The notes beneath the pieces were generated by a model, which saw only the letters and a program-made list of their open reading frames with translations, had not been told where the DNA came from and did not search any database. Shown piece by piece: positions 61,648 through 64,000 of a DNA stretch of 64,000 bases. A program made the translations under genes and the position numbers. Every line of letters starts with the position of its first letter. Positions within the stretch are counted from its first letter, which is position 1. This stretch comes from Saprospiraceae bacterium (GTDB taxonomy: Bacteria > Bacteroidota > Bacteroidia > Chitinophagales > Saprospiraceae). The stretch spans positions 716,501 to 780,500 of the forward strand of contig JAHBTU010000002.1 of the NCBI GenBank assembly GCA_019638455.1. Direction: 5' to 3'.

Positions 61648-62931
61648 ATGAAAATCCTTCGCCTCAACTACCTTTTCATTTTGTTCCCACTCATGCTTTG
61701 GGTGGTTCTTTACCGCATCAAAGCCAGCCCTCAAAGCGTGATATGGTCGGACGCGGAGGGCTACTATATGTACTTGCCTGCGTTGTTCATCATTGGTGAT
61801 TTTCACAAGATACCGGAGCGAAGCGCGTGGCCGCAGCGCAATGAAAAAGGAGAGATGATGCTCAAATACACCTGTGGCGTGGCCATATTCGAGGCGCCGT
61901 TTTTCCTTGTGACGAAGTGGCATTGCCAGTTGAAAAACCACGACTGGAAGGATTACTTCAACATCCACTACTGCCGGGCGATGGCGATTTGCGGCTACTT
62001 TTTTGGCTTCGTCGGGCTGTTTTTTCTGCAAAAAACCTTGCGACGACGGCATTCTGAAAAGGTCGTCGTGTGGACTTTGCTGGCGACCTTTTTTGGCACC
62101 AACCTCTTCCACTACACCACGCGGGAGATGAGCATTTCGCACGTTTACTCGTTTTGTTTGTTCGCGTTTACAGCTTGGCACTTGCCGCGTTTTTATGAAA
62201 AAACCTCTTGGACAAACGCTGCCTTGCTTGGCGGGTCGCTGGGTTGGATTGTGCTGATTCGCCCTGCCAATGCGCTCATCGCGCTGTTTGTGTACCTGTA
62301 TGGCGTGTACTCGTGGCGCGACCTGAAAACCCGCACTCGTTTTTTCCTCGAACACTGGACGAAAGTGGGGGTGGCCGCGTTGACAGCGATTGCTTTTTTC
62401 ATCCCGCAATTGCTTTACTGGCACGAAATGACTGGCCAATGGGTGCGCTACTCGTACGCCGACGAGAAGTTCATTTATTGGAACAAGCCGAAAATTCTCG
62501 ACGTGCTGTTCGATGTGCAAAACGGCCTTTTTCTCTATTCGCCGATGGTGTTGCTCATGGTCTTGGGCATTTTCGTCGGGCTGCGGGAGCGCAAATATCA
62601 CGCCCCCGCGCTCTTGCTGATTTTCTGCCTCGCTACCTACATTTTCGCCAGTTGGTGGGCGTGGTGGTTCGGCGGAGCGTTTGGGCATCGGTGCTATGTG
62701 GAGTATTACGCGCTGCTGGCGCTGCCGTTGGCGGGTGTTTTTGAAAAAATATTCGCTTGGCGCTCCGCCGTGTTGCGCTGGCTCGTTCGCGCCATCGTCG
62801 TGTTTCTGATGTATTACGGCACCAAACTCTCGTTCCTCTACAACCACCTGCCCGGCCTCTGGGATGGGGCCGATTGGCGCTGGAATTTTGAAAAAATCAG
62901 ATGGGTTTGGTCTTATTTGTTCAAATGGTGA
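61648..62931 (+). CDS. GT-C-like polytopic membrane protein (paralogue 2)
   Basis: A 427-residue relative of the preceding protein, starting 23 bases after its stop. Shared landmarks: SDAEGYYMYLPALFI in the first loop, TFFGTNLFHYTTREMSISHVYSF, LLYWHEMTGQWVRYSYADEKFIYWNKP and WWAWWFGGAFGHRCYVEYYALLALPLAG. It lacks the soluble C-terminal domain. Start ATG 61648 (MKILRLNYLFILFPLMLW) is used; the TTG at 61621 is not needed. Tandem duplication of a GT-C-type transferase, co-transcribed with paralogue 1. Confidence 0.75.
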   Translation: MKILRLNYLFILFPLMLWVVLYRIKASPQSVIWSDAEGYYMYLPALFIIGDFHKIPERSAWPQRNEKGEMMLKYTCGVAIFEAPFFLVTKWHCQLKNHDWKDYFNIHYCRAMAICGYFFGFVGLFFLQKTLRRRHSEKVVVWTLLATFFGTNLFHYTTREMSISHVYSFCLFAFTAWHLPRFYEKTSWTNAALLGGSLGWIVLIRPANALIALFVYLYGVYSWRDLKTRTRFFLEHWTKVGVAALTAIAFFIPQLLYWHEMTGQWVRYSYADEKFIYWNKPKILDVLFDVQNGLFLYSPMVLLMVLGIFVGLRERKYHAPALLLIFCLATYIFASWWAWWFGGAFGHRCYVEYYALLALPLAGVFEKIFAWRSAVLRWLVRAIVVFLMYYGTKLSFLYNHLPGLWDGADWRWNFEKIRWVWSYLFKW

Positions 62932-62934
62932 TTT

Positions 62935-63025
62935 CGTCATTGTTGTCATTAAGGTCATTAGGAGGATTTTTCAAAATGGCGGAATGACGACAATGACGAA
63001 TGACGTTCAATGACGGTAAATGACG
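62935..63025. repeat. AATGAC-type repeat with hairpin, overlapping the next start
   Basis: CGTCATTGTTGTCATT (62935-62950) pairs with AATGACGACAATGACG (62983-62998), one mismatch, and further direct copies of AATGACG follow at 62999-63025. One of these copies supplies the ATG of the sugar kinase gene (63020). Confidence 0.65.
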
Positions 63026-64000
63026 AACAACGAAATCCCCCACCGCTTCTTCCAATTCGACCGCTGGCTCGGCGCTGCGCCTGTCGGCAGCGGCAACATC
63101 AATGATACCTTTCGCATTGATTTTGAGAGAAATGGCGTGCAAGAAACTTGGTTGCTCCAACGCCTGAACCACCTCGTTTTCAAAGACCCGGATGCCGTGA
63201 TGCGGAATACGGTAGCCGTGTGCGAGCACCTTTCCGAGCGAGATTTTCCCTATAAAATAGCTATGCCCCAAAAAGCTTTGGATGGGCAATACTTGCAGCA
63301 TGACGAACAGGGGAATTGCTGGCGCGTGTTTCCTTTTTTTGAAAACACGTTCGCGCCCGAAGGCGTGGCGGATGCCCATGTCGCCTATGAAGGGGCGCGG
63401 GCTTACGGCGCGTTTGCGCGGGCGCTGCGCGATTTTCCGCCAGAGCGACTGAGCGAGACCATTCCGGGTTTTCACGACACCGATCGGCGCTGGCAGGTGT
63501 TCTTGGGGGTGTTGGAAAAAAATCCCGTGAACCGCGCCGAGGTTTCCACGCCCGAAATCGAGGCCATGTTCGCAGCCAAGCCTATTTTTGAAAGAATAAG
63601 CCAATTGAAACGCAGCGGTGCCCTGCCGCTCCGTGTCACCCACAACGACACCAAAGCAGGCAACGTGCTGCTCGACCCGGCGCTCCGCAAGGCTGTGGCC
63701 GTGATTGATTTGGATACGGTGATGCCCGGCACGCTCCTCTCCGATTTTGGCGACATGGTGCGCACTTTTGTGCCCACTGGCCGGGAAGACGAGCCTGAAC
63801 CTGTTTCGCTTCGCCTCGACATTCTCGACGCGCTGCAACACGGTTTTTTGGAGGAAACCGCCGATTTTTTGCTTCCCGCTGAAAAGGAAAACCTTCCGCT
63901 CGGCGCGGTGTGGATTGCTGGCGAGCAGGCGCTGCGTTTTCTCACCGATTGGCTGGCGGGAGACGTCTATTACAAAATCCGTTGGCCTGAGCACAATCTG
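63020..64000 (+). CDS. NahK-like sugar kinase / aminoglycoside phosphotransferase family (3' end outside window)
   Basis: 327 codons are visible before the right edge. The P-loop-like start is GAAPVGSGNINDTFRIDF; the phosphotransferase catalytic loop is RVTHNDTKAGNVLLDP (Asp in HND as general base) and the metal-binding motif AVIDLDTVMPGTLLSDFGDMVR. This set matches N-acetylhexosamine 1-kinase relatives that phosphorylate GalNAc/GlcNAc at C1 and enter nucleotide-sugar synthesis or salvage. ATG 63020 begins MTNNEIPHRFFQFD and lies inside the AATGAC repeat; an alternative start is not obvious. Confidence 0.85.
   Translation, partial: MTNNEIPHRFFQFDRWLGAAPVGSGNINDTFRIDFERNGVQETWLLQRLNHLVFKDPDAVMRNTVAVCEHLSERDFPYKIAMPQKALDGQYLQHDEQGNCWRVFPFFENTFAPEGVADAHVAYEGARAYGAFARALRDFPPERLSETIPGFHDTDRRWQVFLGVLEKNPVNRAEVSTPEIEAMFAAKPIFERISQLKRSGALPLRVTHNDTKAGNVLLDPALRKAVAVIDLDTVMPGTLLSDFGDMVRTFVPTGREDEPEPVSLRLDILDALQHGFLEETADFLLPAEKENLPLGAVWIAGEQALRFLTDWLAGDVYYKIRWPEHNL

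Noticed and set aside
61429..62958. 509-residue minus-strand ORF
   Set aside because: Lies antisense to two well-supported membrane proteins and has no recognisable domain; charged, low-hydrophobicity shadow translation.

Overview
The window comes from a member of the Bacteroidota, most likely a Saprospiria-type bacterium. Four signs support this: secreted proteins ending in type IX secretion (T9SS) sorting domains; promoters of the Bacteroidota form TAnnTTTG; a TamB gene overlapping a lipoprotein TamA homologue (TamL); and the module (L)NGVTTFDLVLIS..ILG, which I associate with Saprospiraceae secreted proteins. Most of the window is chromosomal housekeeping and envelope biology. I see no CRISPR array, rRNA, convincing tRNA, prophage or intact transposase gene.

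Layout. 1-9 kb: the truncated gene for the clamp-loader subunit delta', a PTPS/QueD-family enzyme, a 7TM histidine kinase, two GC-rich T9SS cargo genes (one frameshifted) and a LuxR-type response regulator. 9-19 kb: a GNAT-like protein, a von Willebrand A T9SS protein, an ECF sigma / anti-sigma-like / DUF4097-like operon, a DUF6265-barrel protein, RNase H and two small secreted or TonB-like proteins. 19-23 kb: a LytS/LytTR pair and a sodium:solute symporter. 23-30 kb: tamB-tamL. 30-41 kb: a SWIM-SNF2 helicase, a Crp/Fnr regulator, dnaX, a DUF2064 glycosyltransferase, a NatAB-like ABC exporter, an aldehyde dehydrogenase and an acyltransferase. 41-51 kb: homoserine kinase, a START protein, a GH20 hexosaminidase, an FtsX-type permease, fabI and a putative porin. 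51-57.5 kb: a TonB-dependent receptor with a LipL48-like lipoprotein behind a three-box direct repeat, a small lipoprotein, a rhodanese and a sterol-desaturase-like enzyme. 57.5-64 kb: a Gfo/Idh/MocA oxidoreductase, two tandem GT-C-like membrane proteins and the start of a NahK-like sugar kinase.

The most interesting content lies between the genes. Several families of small non-autonomous elements can be defined from the sequence alone. (1) Three elements share GTAAAAACTT termini and 8-bp target duplications (9183-9243, 18323-18624, 48709-48871). (2) A 114-bp hairpin element sits between two CTCTTTTG copies (56077-56190). (3) A roughly 100-bp dispersed repeat occurs four times, is built of two related half-units, and repeatedly abuts or supplies start codons. 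(4) A GAGAGTGT-ended element occurs twice, each time followed by octamer repeats running up to a start codon; at 59456-59796 these have grown to about 42 units of a G-quadruplex-prone octamer. (5) A perfect 34-bp inverted repeat lies directly upstream of the vWA gene. These sequences, rather than any operon, are the best candidates for undescribed biology here.
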